Source of the DNA: Gadus chalcogrammus | Lineage: Eukaryota; Chordata; Actinopteri; Gadiformes; Gadidae | Direction: 5' to 3' | Length of the DNA: 64,000 bases | Assembly: GCF_026213295.1 (NCBI RefSeq) | Contig: NC_079427.1 | Span: forward strand, 30,897,184 to 30,961,183 | Part shown: positions 10,459-21,934 of the stretch, in pieces | Layout of the letters: each line of letters starts with the position of its first letter | How positions within the stretch are numbered: position 1 is the stretch's first letter | Made by a program: the position numbers and the translations under genes | The notes under the pieces: model-generated | Database searches by the model: none | Told to the model about the DNA's origin: nothing | What the model saw: only the letters and a program-made list of their open reading frames with translations

Positions 10459-11814
10459 GTAAGTTTAAGGCTCCTTGGTTTAGGTGTTATAAGTAACAAA
10501 ACCCTCTATATCATAGTTCTTCCTTGGTTGGACTAAATTGCATTGCACAGTTGACATGAATACTTAATGTTTTATATTCATTTTACTCAGAAATCATAAT
10601 GAGAGCAACAATTTTAAGTTTTCGTTTTTACAGTGTAGGTTTAGGACTAATAAGTAACATAACCCTCTATATCATAGTTTTGCCCTATCAAAATACATTA
10701 CACAATACTCACCAGATAATTACAGATCATATAATAACATAATACCAAATTTAATAAATATATTATTCATATATATATTTTTTTAAACAAGGTCAAAGGT
10801 GTGTGGCATGTTCTGGAATATCTGGGGGATCTGGGATAACAATTCTAAACCTATGGCTTGTTTCAAACATAAATCTTTCGCATGAGATATGGCACATATT
10901 TTAGATTATAAACTTTTTGTGGAGGTCGACATTTTACTGAACCGACCAGAGTCCATTTCTATAGCTTCTCAAATGACAAAGACTGGAGAGCACTTGGTCA
11001 GACATAGTTCTTGGCAGTAAATGTAAATGGACTGCATTTATATAGCGCTTTTCTAACCATTGGCCACTCAAAGCGCTTTACAATATTGCCTCACATTCAC
11101 CATTCATGCACACATTATGTTGAGTTACTTGACCTAAATGTTTAAACAATGTTCAAACCCAGAGATATCCATAGTTTTATTTACAGTAATGGTCCGTTGT
11201 GCCGTAGGTCATGTGGATGGCGTCGTATGGCCTTTACTCCCTGTGGGGGGAATTCAGGAACCAAGTCAATCGTTTCTGTCTAAACTGTTTGACGAAAGAG
11301 TCATCCGAATTTATAACAATTAGGCTAGTTTATTTGAGTTATAAACGTGAACAAATATTCGCCCTGAGTTCGCCCTGCGCCTCTCTATTAGCTTCGCAAG
11401 GAGACGTCCCCAAATGGGAAATCAACCTGTGCTGCTCAAAGAGCTGCTCAAGCTGGAGTCTGCCGCATTGTCTAATGCGAGGACTTCTTAAACAGTGGCA
11501 CAGGTCTCAGAAATGCTGAGATCAGCTCTGCTCCACACATGATGTGTGATGGAAAATCTATCTATTTATCATGTTGTTTCCCCTTCATCCTGTAAGTTCT
11601 ATATCCTATTCCTTGCATTGTCTAGCCACTCTACCTTTTCCTAGCGTTATCTAACATTAACCTTTGTGCCTGGGGTATACCGGTCACGAGGGAGCAGAGA
11701 TCCCCTTATGCATTCTTCTCCTTGATGAGAATACAGGAAACTCTGTCCTTTAAGTAAATATAATTTGATTTGCTCATTGACAATTATAATGTGGGGTCTC
11801 ATAGTGGTGACTTC
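10459..11814 (+). other. Intron with repeat fragments; duplicated at 23120-26271
   Basis: Mostly unique intron shared with the second block. It carries a remnant of the CACTGTAAAA-type element (right end near 10635), the empty site for the 24168 hAT element (CTCTATAT, 10665-10672), and an L2-like 3' tail at about 11024-11118 (ATTTATATAGCGCTTTTCTA). No exon with domain similarity seen. Confidence 0.45.
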
Positions 11815-12922
11815 TAGGGGTGTGACGAGATCTCGTCCCACGAGATCTCGCGAGATTAAACTCGTCGAGTTAAAAAATCTGTCTCGCAAGATTGGTGAGC
11901 TATCCAAACTTCTATTTCTGCCCTGTGGGGGCAGTAATGCGCCTTTGCTACGTCTAGACTGCAAGAACCTAAAGAAGGAGAAGGAAAATTAGAAGAGGAG
12001 GAGAAGGACGGGAAGCAGCCATAAGCTGTGTTCGAAATCGTTCCCTATCACGGATATAGTGCATTATATAGGGTGCTCGCCATTTTGTAGTGGTGTTCGA
12101 ATTCTCAGTGGTGAATTTCATGCACTTTATAGTGCACTTAAAATACCCAAAATTTTAGTGTACATACGATGTTCCCTACATGTCACTCCCGTATACCACA
12201 ATGCAATGCGGTAATGTTTGTTTGTCTCCGGCTTTCGTTTAGAAATGTCAACAATTTATTTGGGATTTAACATAGAATATTTAACATTAAAAATTAATTA
12301 AAAAAAAACTTGAACAAGGAATTGTAACATTCAACAACAATACAACCTTCAGCTTTCCTCGTGAGCGCACGTTTTTTGTTTTTTTTACATGATGTGGGCG
12401 CATCTGTCTACGTCACACAAATACCCGGCGCATTTACTGACGCAAATGACGTTTAGAAATGTTCACCGTAGTGTCCGAATTCTCGTTTGTTCGTTCCCTA
12501 AATAGTCATGAACACTATATAGGGAATAGTGAGTGAGTGTATAGGGAACGATTTCGAACACAGCTAAAGACAGCCAGAATGACGTCGGAAAATACCCCCG
12601 CCACTTTTAAATCATTTGTTTGGCAGCATTTTTGGTACTTTGATTTGGTTTTGCACATAATATTGTTTGCAGAGAATTATTTAATTTAATTTATTTTACT
12701 TTAACTTTTATAAATTTTTGTTTAAGTTTCAATTTCATGCATGTAAAGAGTTATAATAAAGCATTTCAAAATGCATGCGCAACTAGGTTAAATAAAAGTC
12801 TGTTGGTCCAGTCATATATTTTGTCATCGTAGTTTTCTTAAAATCTCGTCTCGTCTCGTTCTCGTGAACCCAATATCGTGTCTCATCTCGTCTCGTGAGC
12901 TGAGTGTATCGTCACACCCCTA
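11815..12922. mobile_element. hAT-type element, 1108 bp, 8-bp TSD GTGACTTC
   Basis: Termini TAGGGGTGTGACGA and TCGTCACACCCCTA are perfect inverted repeats, flanked by GTGACTTC at 11807-11814 and 12923-12930. Subterminal DNA is a run of CTCGT/CGAGA motifs. No transposase ORF, so non-autonomous. The duplicated block has a single GTGACTTC and no insert (26264-26271), so it arrived after the block duplicated. A 540-bp MITE is nested inside. Confidence 0.9.
12025..12564. mobile_element. Nested MITE, 540 bp, TIR GCTGTGTTCGAAATCG, TSD TAA
   Basis: Terminal inverted repeats GCTGTGTTCGAAATCGTTCC and its complement at the right end, flanked by TAA at 12022-12024 and 12565-12567. A 3-bp TAA target suggests a Harbinger-like origin, though the family is not certain. 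No coding capacity seen. It lies inside the hAT element and is therefore younger. Confidence 0.75.
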
Positions 12923-12930
12923 GTGACTTC

Positions 12931-14206
12931 TCAGTTTGACCCTTTGACCCTTGACCACCCCAATAGTGTCAGCCATTAATTTTTTTACAGAAGAGGCCTA
13001 ATGTATTGATATGAAATGTCAATAGCAATCTAACTTAAATGTCTTCTCGGCACGCCCATTTTACTCAGGATGCTCCTGTTGGTAACTTGAAGGAACTTGG
13101 CCGCACCCAAACAACAGAGCAGAACATGATCGCAATGTTTTTTTTTACAATTTTCGTATGCTATTTCATCACTAAATTCACTTCTGATAAAGTTTTAGGC
13201 AAGGAATCAACTGTGTAGATTTCGTGTTTAGGGGCAAGCGAGCCAGCCAGCCGGCCAGTAGCTCTCTGAGACCCTCTCGCCCCACGGACCACTGCAGCTG
13301 ACAGGGCAGACGGCGGACGACAATGGTTGAAGAAAAGCCGGCCAACAACTGTCTAACATTTATTTTATAAAATAAACTACAGAAGCAGTATGAAAGGGTT
13401 GTTTTGTTTTTTAATATACTTTACATTTTAGTGTACTGTTGAGGAGCAGTTTGAGCTTCAATTGTTTTCGGTGATAAGCCTGGTTCCTATTTTGGAGGAA
13501 TGCAGGTGTCCTCTGTAGTTTACACAATACCAGTAAGAACACACCGTCTCAAACTCTCAACAGCGTTCTGCATGCTCATTCCCCCTAATTCCTACAAGAA
13601 TAACTAGCAAGAATGTTCTCCCCACTGATTGTAAAATGACGAGTTGATCACATGGAAGTCCTTAAAATATAGTGTGGCCAAAACATGAGCGGCCACACAA
13701 CCACCGCGGCCACACAGATACAGATGAAAGGGTGGCGAGGGGACAGAGCTAGGAACTAATATAAAATGATAGAGTTCCCTGCGACATTCTTCGTATATCA
13801 GTTTTATGTGGATTACGTCTGCAGTGTTTTCACTCAATATTGGAAGGATCTCAAGAATCGCTCTCCGCATTAGTCACTTATACCCAAAATTATCGGAAAG
13901 AATAGGCAATACATTCTGATTCATGGACTCACTTTGATAAATGACATGATACGTGACAAACATGATACATGATACAGTCATGTTATATTTATTTACAGTG
14001 TACTTCATGTGGGCTGTAAATTGGCATGAAAAACCGGTCCAGGTCATGTTTAGGATTACTTTGGGTTATTTGTGAAAACTTTTACATACACTGACATATT
14101 AATGTTTAAGTAGTATCCGAGGATGTCAGATATTACATTTCAGTATTTTTCAGAAAACGAAAAAATATTTAACGCAATTTGCAAATTCTATTGATTTGTC
14201 TTTCAG
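12931..14206 (+). other. Intron between linkers L1 and L2; duplicated near 26272-27355
   Basis: Unique intron aligning with the second block and, in its last third (13560-14206), also with 32300-33847. A short minus-strand ORF at 13604-13870 is not kept open in the paralogous copies. No gene seen. Confidence 0.45.
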
Positions 14207-14320
14207 AACCTCTGATGACGTCAGGCAGTAGCGGACAGGGGAGCTTGTCCAAGTCTGAGCTGTCCGGCCCTGTGGACTCTGAGTCCTCACTTCCACTTGA
14301 AAAGCTTGGTAGCACGCATG
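14207..14320 (+). CDS. Gene 2: serine-rich linker exon L2 (114 nt)
   Basis: 38 codons, phase 1-1, acceptor TTTGTCTTTCAG, donor GTGAGT. Product has MTSGSSGQGSLSKSELSGP, then an acidic SESSLPLEKL end. Closely matches 27356-27469 and, with an N-terminal extension, 33848-33982. The short Ser/Gly/Pro repeats recall the small N-terminal repeat exons of fish NLR genes, but I cannot show homology. Probably disordered. Confidence 0.65.
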
Positions 14321-15929
14321 GTGAGTTCAAGACTCCTAGTTGTACGAGTTATTAGTCTACATGTATAACCCTCTATGTCATGGTCACCCACCTGATGAAT
14401 ACGTAGTGTATCATTTTAACATTTTTAAATGGTATATATATATATTTGGCCAGTTTGGGGTTCTGGGATACAGATTTTAAACCTATGGCTTATTTTGAAC
14501 ATAAGTCATATTCATGACTAAAGGGTTTTTGGGGTCGTCATGCAGTGACTAAAAAAGAAAGATGATCAACGATGGCAACTCAAAGCAGGTGTAAAAACCT
14601 AATGGAGTAATAATGGATTATTTCTTTAAAAATGTATTTGCTTAAGAATCCACTGTCCACTGATATGTTTTTAAAGCTATTGTTATCCAATGTTTTATCT
14701 CAAAACGACTTTAAATGCACTTGGATAAAACCAACAATCGTACTTGCATGTCCCACAACCTCGCTAGCAAGCTCAGATTATTTTGTACCTCTGCATTTCT
14801 AAATACAGAGGTACGTTCATGTTCGTGAGACTAATTATCATGTTGTGTACGATGTCTGAAAGCAACTCCATTATGCCAACGTTAGCTTACGAGAAGTGAT
14901 TAACGGCTGATTTGGATATATTTCAAACAAAGTAGGCTGAACCAAGCAACCTAATGTGGAACCTTACCTGGGAAAGAAATATGAACAAACAAGATAGTTC
15001 CTTTTATTACTCAACTCAATTACAATGTTGGCGAAACTACTGTCTGTGTTTGGTGAGTCTAACAATCATTTTAAAGTCAAAAGTGTTCTCGACACAGCAA
15101 TTTTACCAAGGATGCACCGGTTGGTATCTTGTAGGAACTTGGCAGCACAGATACCCCAGAATTAATTTTTGCATTTTAGCGAAAAGCGGCAAGCAGCAGA
15201 GCAGACGAATAACGCAACGTGTTTTTTTTAAATTATCGTATGCATTCAAATTCTATTGATTAGTCTTTCAGTGCATGTCAGGAACCGATCTGCTGTTTTC
15301 ATACGGTGATGTTTGTGAGATGATTGTGTAACTAATGAATAGCACGTCCAAGGTAACGATCATGTTCTGTAAGATGTCTGAAAGCAGCTCCGTTATGCCA
15401 AGGTTAACTTATGAGTGATTAACGTCTGATTTGGATCTAATTCAAACAAAGAGTTTGAACCAAAAAAATAAATCTTTAACCCCAAACTAGTAAAGAAATA
15501 TGAACAATCTATAGTTTATGTCATTGCTTATGGTATGTTTGGCAGATATAGGGCATGAAAATGATCATGGTAAAACAAGAAAAAAGGTATCTGTAAAAAC
15601 TACAATTTCTCTGAACAGGCAGGAGGAAAACATATTCCAGCAAACTGCTGCTGGACAGCAGTTTAAGTCTTAAAGAAACAAGGGACAGACATCATGTTTT
15701 ATCAAAGTGTGTCATTCAGGATCAACCATACTCAGTGGAGAAGGAGAGTCCAGGTATTCAGTTGTAGTCACTGCGATATGCAATGCAACACGCTAAAACA
15801 GACAGAATAATTTGTAAGAAGGGGAAAGTTGGTCTGATTTCAGTAATATTTTTCTCAGGTGAGAGAATACAAGTCTAATTAAACTTTTAACAGAGAGAGA
15901 GAGAGAGAGAGAGACTACATTACTTTTAC
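14321..15929 (+). other. Intron after L2 with a decayed linker exon, no DD exon
   Basis: Aligns with 27470-29970, except that the DD exon of the second block is absent here: intron near 15530-15610 joins directly to sequence that lies downstream of the DD in the other copy. At 15272 a TAGTCTTTCAG acceptor is followed by a linker-like relic (compare 35044) that soon meets a stop. A short (GA)n run is at about 15895. Confidence 0.5.
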
Positions 15930-16815
15930 TGAAACTTTGCTAGTCTCTCTTTCAGTGCAGCAAAGCGGTCAATGACTTTCTCATTGAAATCACGCATGTT
16001 GAGGACTAGTTCCCTCTCCATGGAGAGCATGGCCAGTGCATTCAGACTTTCCTGGCCCATTGAATTTCGCAGGAATGTCTTAATTATTTTTTATTATCAA
16101 AGTTGAGAAACATCTCTCAGCTTCAGCTGTTGTCATAGGAGTAGTTATGAGAATGTTCAACAAACTCACAGTCTCAGAGAATGTCTCCTGGAGGTTGTAG
16201 CTCATGATAACCTGGTACAGTGCCAGTGCACCACAGCAAGCCTTGATTCAGGATTCTCATAGATTAGAGACAGTTCCGTCTTGAGCTTTGCCTTGTTCAG
16301 CGTGGCAGTGGTGGGCAGAGTAGCTAAAAAATGTACTCAAGTAAAAGTACTGTTACTTTAAGATTATAATTACTCAAGTAGAAGTAAAAGTACTCGTAAA
16401 AATAATTACTCAAGTAAGAGTAAAAAAGTATGCAGTGAAAAGACTACTCAAGTACTCAAGAGTACAAGTAGGCCTACTGAGTTTCTCCGATTTATTTTTT
16501 AAATAAACAGCAACACAAACAGTACAAAATAGACACCAACAAAATATAGAACAGCAAGGTTCAAATAAAGATAATGCAAATAACATCCTTTTAAATAAAA
16601 TAAATAAGGTGTATAACCCTTGAACTAAAACAATAACAAATTAAATCTTTGTAAAATTAAATAGGCTACATCAACCTTTAAATAACATTAAAATAAATTT
16701 GGTTTATCCAAAATTATATTAATTAAAACCAATACACGTATAACTGTTAACTAACATTATTAACAAAGTACATCCATGGAATCATCCGTTCAAAACCAGT
16801 CTGCATGAATCGTAT

Positions 16816-17503
16816 CAGTGACGTGCATTCAGGGTAGGCAAGGTAGGCACTGCCTACCCTGACAAAATTCAAACGTAAAAATGTTTATTAAATAATTGTA
16901 TTTAATAAACTTGTATTTGTACCGAGTATTCTTGTGTTTTATATATGCAATATATACGTTATTCCAATTGTTTAGACGTTACGATGACAATTGTATCAGT
17001 TACGCAACATCAAATACAAAAACCGGTAGAATAAGCAGTGCCTTTACTGTCCATTCATTGTGAACGGCAACGAAAAACGAATGTGGCGCATGCACACTTC
17101 GATCCTGTATTCTTTAACATCTACGCCGAAAGGCACAACTCTGCTGTGCCTTTGTACGTAAATATGTTATGCCAGTAATCATCTACGCTACGTATCAAAC
17201 ATGGACCAATCGAAATCGAGATATTACTGGACATTTGCGCAGCTGACGTCATTACACCGGCTACACGTAATCCCCGCGAAACTCAAAAAGTTAAAATGAG
17301 CTACTGGCAAAAGGGAGGCCTATGCCAACACTTGATGCACTCTTGCAGAAAAAGGGACCGAAAATTGTTCGCTCGTTTCAAACGGATTGTGCGCCGCGCT
17401 TGTGCATAGCCTACTGTTGTCACGTAGCCTAAACAATAAATGAGGTAATCTGGCTTTCATAACTCAGTGCCTACCCACTTACTGACTTCACCGCACGTCA
17501 CTG
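16816..17503. mobile_element. Doubly nested hAT element, 688 bp, 8-bp TSD AATCGTAT
   Basis: Termini CAGTGACGTGC and GCACGTCACTG are perfect inverted repeats. AATCGTAT flanks both ends (16808-16815, 17504-17511) without mismatch, so the insertion is recent. Subterminal GGTAGGCAAGGTAGGCACTG echoes in the right end. No transposase ORF. Confidence 0.93.
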
Positions 17504-17639
17504 AATCGTATGACAACTGGATGGCAGGGGATGCGGACAAGGAATACACCGCAGGGGAGAACATGAGAGCCCCAGCTCGCCGCATAGTAGCCTGGGTGCT
17601 GTAAGCATGGAATAAGCTGGATACGGAGTGGGTGAAAAA

Positions 17640-18062
17640 CTGTGTGTGTGTGTGTGTGACCCGGCGCCCCCCGAAACGTTAACGGGCTACAGAGAATTCT
17701 CCCAACTCTCCCGATTACCACTCTGCGTGTGCGTGCGTGCCTGTGTGTGTGCAGGCGTTATTCAATTGCCTCTCGGCCGCTTGTACCCGCGATCTCGTCC
17801 TTTCGGTCATCACCCAACCCTCATGACCATAGGGGAGGATAGGAACGAAGTTCGACCGGTAGATCGAGAGCTTTGCCTTGCGACTCAGCTCTCTTTTCGT
17901 AACAACGGTGCGGTAAAGCGAACGCAATACCGCCCCCGCTGCTCCGATTCTCCGGCCAATCTCACGCTCCATAGTACCCTCACTCGCGAACAAGACCCCG
18001 AGGTCCTTGAACTCCTTCACTTGGGCTAAGGAATATTCACGTGATAGAAATAGATCTCGCAT
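17640..18062 (-). pseudogene. LINE reverse-transcriptase C-terminal fragment, nested
   Basis: Minus strand 18062-17715 reads VKEFKDLGVLFASEG.MEREIGRRIGAAGAV, then LYRTVVTKRELSRKAKLSIYRSNFVP, the region after the catalytic core of a non-LTR retrotransposon RT. It is truncated at both ends and followed by a 3' tail (17640-17740) whose GTGGTAATCGGGAGAGT motif also occurs at 44624. The GT run at 17641 is the likely tail repeat. Confidence 0.7.
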
Positions 18063-19479
18063 GTAATAAAAGAAAAGATCTAAAAAAACAAAGTAACGAC
18101 CGTCACGTAGCCAAATGGAACGGCGTAAAAGTACCGTTCTTTCTTTAAATATTTACTCAAGTAAAAGTAAAAGTATGTTGCAATAAAACTACTCCTAAAA
18201 TTACAATTTATCCAAAAAGTTACTCAAGTATTTGTAACGGAGTAAATGTAGCGCGTTCCTACCCACCTCTGAGCGTGGGATATGCCTTCACAGAGGCATT
18301 CAGAGCATCAACAGGAAATGAATGGCAGTACCTTTCAAACATATTCCTTGTACTAAGGTAGCACTCACAAGGTGGCCAGTGAAAGAGAACCTCGCTTTGA
18401 TGTGAGCCAGGATGGTGTCGCAGACCTCTTCAGACAGCCTCTGCTTCGCCTCTTCTGTCAAAGCCGTCCTTGGTTTGTCGGTTCCTGATGGCTCTTGCAG
18501 CTGGTCAGATTAATAAATCTATCTACAGTCAAGTATGTATTTAGACAAATACGATAATATATCAATATAATATGGGCAACCTTTTATGTGTGGTTGTTCA
18601 AGACACACTGAAGGCATGATGAGTATACCCACTTAAAATGGGCAGGGATGCATAATGTTAGTGTTAAACACTTTTTTTTAAGCTATCCATTGTGCCTCGC
18701 CTAACCGGGATGTCCAGCACAGAGTAAAGCAAGCTAGAATACACCAATGGCAATATATTATAAAAAAGATCATATATTATAAAAAAGAACACAAATACAG
18801 TCTCCTTTAATGCATATGTTCTCATAACAAAGCTTTGCTTTGAGAAGGATCAAATAATATAAATGTTATCTTACCTAATGGTCTGCACACTTCTTGTCAA
18901 GCTCTCGAGGGCACTTTTGATGAAGACTGCTGCATCAATGTCCTTCTTCTTCACGTCGACAGAATGTCAACGCTTTTTTTATTGATTTTGGTCTTGGAGG
19001 TCCTGATTGTTTTAATGCCAAGAATTTATCTGAATTGGATCGTCGACTTAAAGGAACTTCTTTCAGAGACGCAACGGAATTGCACACATTAGCAGCCATG
19101 TTGAAATTAGGAAGTGACTTGATTGAAGATATCCCTTCGCGCTCTTTGCTCAGTTACGTATGACGCAAGTCCCAAATCCCCATTGAAAATGCATTGAAGG
19201 CTCATTTTCCGAAAAAAATAGTTTTAACATGACAGTCAACGGAGAATCCTGGGGCGATTTTCCACGTCAATGAATTCGCCCAGAAAGGCGGGACCATTTG
19301 AAACGCGACTTGAATCTGACGATTCTGATTGGACAATGATAATATGTCTAGAACACTGAAAACTACTTTTGCTGTGATAGAATTTGTTAGAAAAAAAATC
19401 CTCTTTCTCCCAGTTGGTAGTGCGTCGCCCGAATCGCCCCTATACACCATCCGCCCCTGGCCTAGGATTATGACGTGTC

Positions 19480-20223
19480 CAGCGAATCGCTTAAGAAGGC
19501 GGTCGCTGGGGACGGCGGTGCATGGGCTGTGATTACCTCGAGGGCTGTTTGCAGACAGTCCTAGTTATTATTATTATTATTATTATAAATGCAGGGAGCG
19601 AGGGAGCAAAGAGGGAGAGGGCGGTTCTTAGTTGTTTAGTTTCATAACCTTGCTCTCTTCTGCTCTTTTCTACTCTCTCTTTTGAACTTTCAAATCTAAT
19701 AACAGCTGGTATTAAGATAAATCTACACCCACAGTACATTCTGATTCATTGTCTTACAAAAGAACATCAAATATTCCGATATCTGCACCAGACAGCCAAT
19801 TTTATAATGTCACACCTGTAAACAGAGCGCATGGTACCGTGGCTGCAAGCTGCTCAGGGCCACACCCCCACCCTCCTCCTTGACCCGCCTCTCTCCTCCT
19901 CATTTATATTAAAGCTACAGACACCAAAACAGCGCATTTGGGGGAAGCTCAATGTGCGACTGGCTCGGAGTGGCTGTAACTCTGCACCACGGCTGAATTT
20001 CGGGAACGTATTTGAATACTGTGTTAGTGGCCCACTAATACCTACGTGAAAGCATCCATAAAATAGCATGTCATGGGACCTTTAATGTAGGCTGTGAATT
20101 AAGATGAACACAGAAGCTTAGGTAAAGTTGGGAAATTCGTTTTTTGTGGCATCTTGAACCAACACTACCACCACAAGTGGTAATCTAAGAAAAGTTGTGT
20201 TTTTCTCTTGATTTGTCTTTCAG
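19480..20223 (+). other. Intron before CARD cluster 2, with dispersed repeat
   Basis: 19490-19800 aligns with 8345-8620 upstream of CARD D1, including a TTA trinucleotide run at 19563. 19829-20085 is a reverse-oriented copy of a dispersed fish repeat (end GGTCCCATGGCATG type) also at 37190-37960 and 62273-64000. No exon seen and no copy of the gene 2 initiator exon, arguing that cluster 2 belongs to the same gene. Confidence 0.5.
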
Positions 20224-20496
20224 AACTTGGAAGGATTCGCTCTAAATTAGTCGACATGTTGTTGGACCAAGACGTCATCAATCTCCTGCGTTACCTTAGG
20301 GAGATGAATGTGTTGAATGACGAGGAGAAGGAGACTGTAGAGGGGTGGATAACAAGTGAAGGCAAAGCACGATGTCTCATTGATACGGTGATGAAGAAAG
20401 GGGCGAGAGAAAGTAGCGTGATGGTTGATTATTTGACGGAGAAACCCCCTGAACTATGGCCGACCCTGGGTCTGACCCCAACTTCTGCTCTGATCA
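20224..20496 (+). CDS. Gene 2: CARD exon A2
   Basis: 91 codons, phase 1-1, acceptor TTTGTCTTTCAG, donor GTGAGT. Paralogue of A1 in the second block, with eight residue differences concentrated at helix 1 (VDMLL against VILLL) and helix 4 (SEGKARCLID, KKGARESS). All six CARD helices intact. Silent and replacement changes against A1 are about equal in number, below neutral expectation for replacements. Confidence 0.85.
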
Positions 20497-20644
20497 GTGA
20501 GTTTAACATGTTCATAAAGTTCCCTTAACAGGTGTGTTACGTTTTTCAGCATCTAATTTGCTGAAGTTTGGGGTCAATCAAAGGAATTGATGTTAAGCGT
20601 AATGCAATACTTCACCTGTAGGGGCACAGAATCACGTATAAACT

Positions 20645-20689
20645 GTGTGTGTGTGTGTCTGTGTCTGTGTCTGTGTCTGTGTGTTTCAC
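20645..20689. repeat. Short interrupted (GT)n after CARD A2
   Basis: GT run with repeated CTGTGT interruptions, about 45 bp, against about 145 bp at the same place after A1. Confidence 0.9.
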
Positions 20690-20826
20690 AGGTGAGTTGT
20701 GATTTTGAGTGTATATTTTAAAGAATTTATCAATTATTATCCCAGAAATTGTCAATGCAGAGATAATTTGGTTGAGAAGAAACTTACATTTGTTTAATTT
20801 GCCTTTTCTCTTGATTTGTATTTCAG

Positions 20827-21099
20827 AACTTGGAAGGATTCGCTCTAAATTAGTCTACACGTTGTCAGACCACGATGTCATCAATCTCCTGCGTTTCCTC
20901 AGGGAGATTAATGTGTTTAATGACGAGGAGAAGAAGACTGTAGAGGGGAAGACGACCAGAGAAGACAAAGCACGTTGTCTCATTTATACAGTGCTGGGGA
21001 AAGGGGAGAGAGCAAGTAGCCTGACGGTTGATTATCTGACGGCGAGGCACCCTGAACTATGCTTAACCCTGGGTCTGACCCCAACTTCTGCTCGGATCA
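20827..21099 (+). CDS. Gene 2: CARD exon B2
   Basis: 91 codons, phase 1-1, acceptor TTTGTATTTCAG, donor GTGAGT. Intact CARD paralogous to B1. Differences include RCLIYTV where every other copy has RCLIDTV; loss of that conserved helix-4 aspartate may change a charged interface. About 12 replacement and 5 silent differences from B1 by eye. Confidence 0.83.
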
Positions 21100-21215
21100 G
21101 TGAGTTCAGCATGTTTATAAAGTTCCCTTAACATGTGTGTAAAGTTTTTTCAATCAAAGTAATTGCTGTTAAGCGTAATGCACCACTTCACCTGTAGGGG
21201 CCCAGAATCACATAT

Positions 21216-21219
<4 letters not shown>

Positions 21220-21256
<37 letters not shown>
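21220..21256. repeat. Short (GT)n after CARD B2
   Basis: About 37 bp of GT at the cassette position occupied by about 145 bp after B1. Confidence 0.92.
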
Positions 21257-21259
<3 letters not shown>

Positions 21260-21365
21260 ACAGGGGAGTTGTGATTTTGATTGTATATTTTAAAGAATTG
21301 ATAAATTATTATCCCAGAAATTATCAATTCATTTAATTTGCCTTTTCTCTTGATTTCTCTTTCAG

Positions 21366-21635
21366 AACTTGAAAGGATTCGCTCTAAATTAGTCGACATG
21401 TTGTCTTACAACGATTTCATCAATCTCCTGCATAACCTTTGGAAGTTAAATGTGTTGAATGACGAGGAGAAGAACACTGTAGAGGGGAAGACGACCAAAG
21501 AAGACAAAGCACATTGTCTAATTGATACGGTAAAAGAGAAAGGGGGTAAAGCAAGTAGCCTGATGGTTGATTATCTGACGGAGAAACATCCTGAACTATG
21601 CTCAACCCTGGATCCGACCAAAACTGCTCAGATCA
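21366..21635 (+). CDS. Gene 2: CARD exon C2
   Basis: 90 codons, phase 1-1, acceptor TTTCTCTTTCAG, donor GTGAGT. Paralogue of C1 with the same KEKGGKAS helix 4 and TLDPTKTAQI end. Helix 2 carries HNLWKLNVLND where C1 has HYLRKINVLND. Last CARD of the second cluster. Confidence 0.85.
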
Positions 21636-21800
21636 GTGAGTTTAAGGTGTTTTTAAAGTTCCCTTAACATGTGTGTAAAGTTTTTTGTCCATAACTAATT
21701 TGCTGAAGTTTCAGTGTCAATCAAAGTAATTGCTGTTAAGCGTAATGCACCACTTTACCTGCAGGGGCCAAGAATCACATATAAACTGCATATCTTAAGT

Positions 21801-21916
<116 letters not shown>

Positions 21917-21934
21917 AATCGCTTGACTAGTCCA

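Larger units (their letters stand above)
16306..18271. mobile_element. TIR element nested in the hAT pseudogene, 1966 bp
   Basis: Ends CAGTGGTGGGCAG and CTACCCACCTCTG (rev. comp. CAGAGGTGGGTAG), with subterminal arrays of ACTCAAGTA on both sides in inverted orientation. Flanks AGCGTGG at 16299-16305 and 18272-18278 give a 7-bp visible target duplication. It carries a 688-bp hAT element and a LINE fragment inside. hAT-like by termini; no own transposase seen. Confidence 0.75.
15930..19190 (-). pseudogene. hAT-superfamily transposase pseudogene (ZMYM/DUF4371-like), interrupted
   Basis: Minus-strand reading of 15950-16130 gives the hAT C-terminal motif (AEAERCFSTL, then FLRNSMGQESLNALAMLSME) with frame breaks. 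18275-18510 gives more of the transposase (LTEEAKQRLSEEVCDTILAHI-like). The two halves are separated by a 1966-bp insertion at 16306-18271. Sequence to about 19190 is probably further 5' coding and noncoding DNA of the element. Frameshifts and stops make it inactive. Absent from the paralogous block. Ends not located. Confidence 0.65.

Noticed and set aside
13604..13870. Minus-strand 88-codon ORF
   Set aside because: Broken in the paralogous stretches near 26900 and 32340; no domain.
19202..19450. Possible host exon on the minus strand
   Set aside because: No splice sites in phase 1 and the sequence resembles transposon end DNA (GGGGCGATTCGGGCGAC type).
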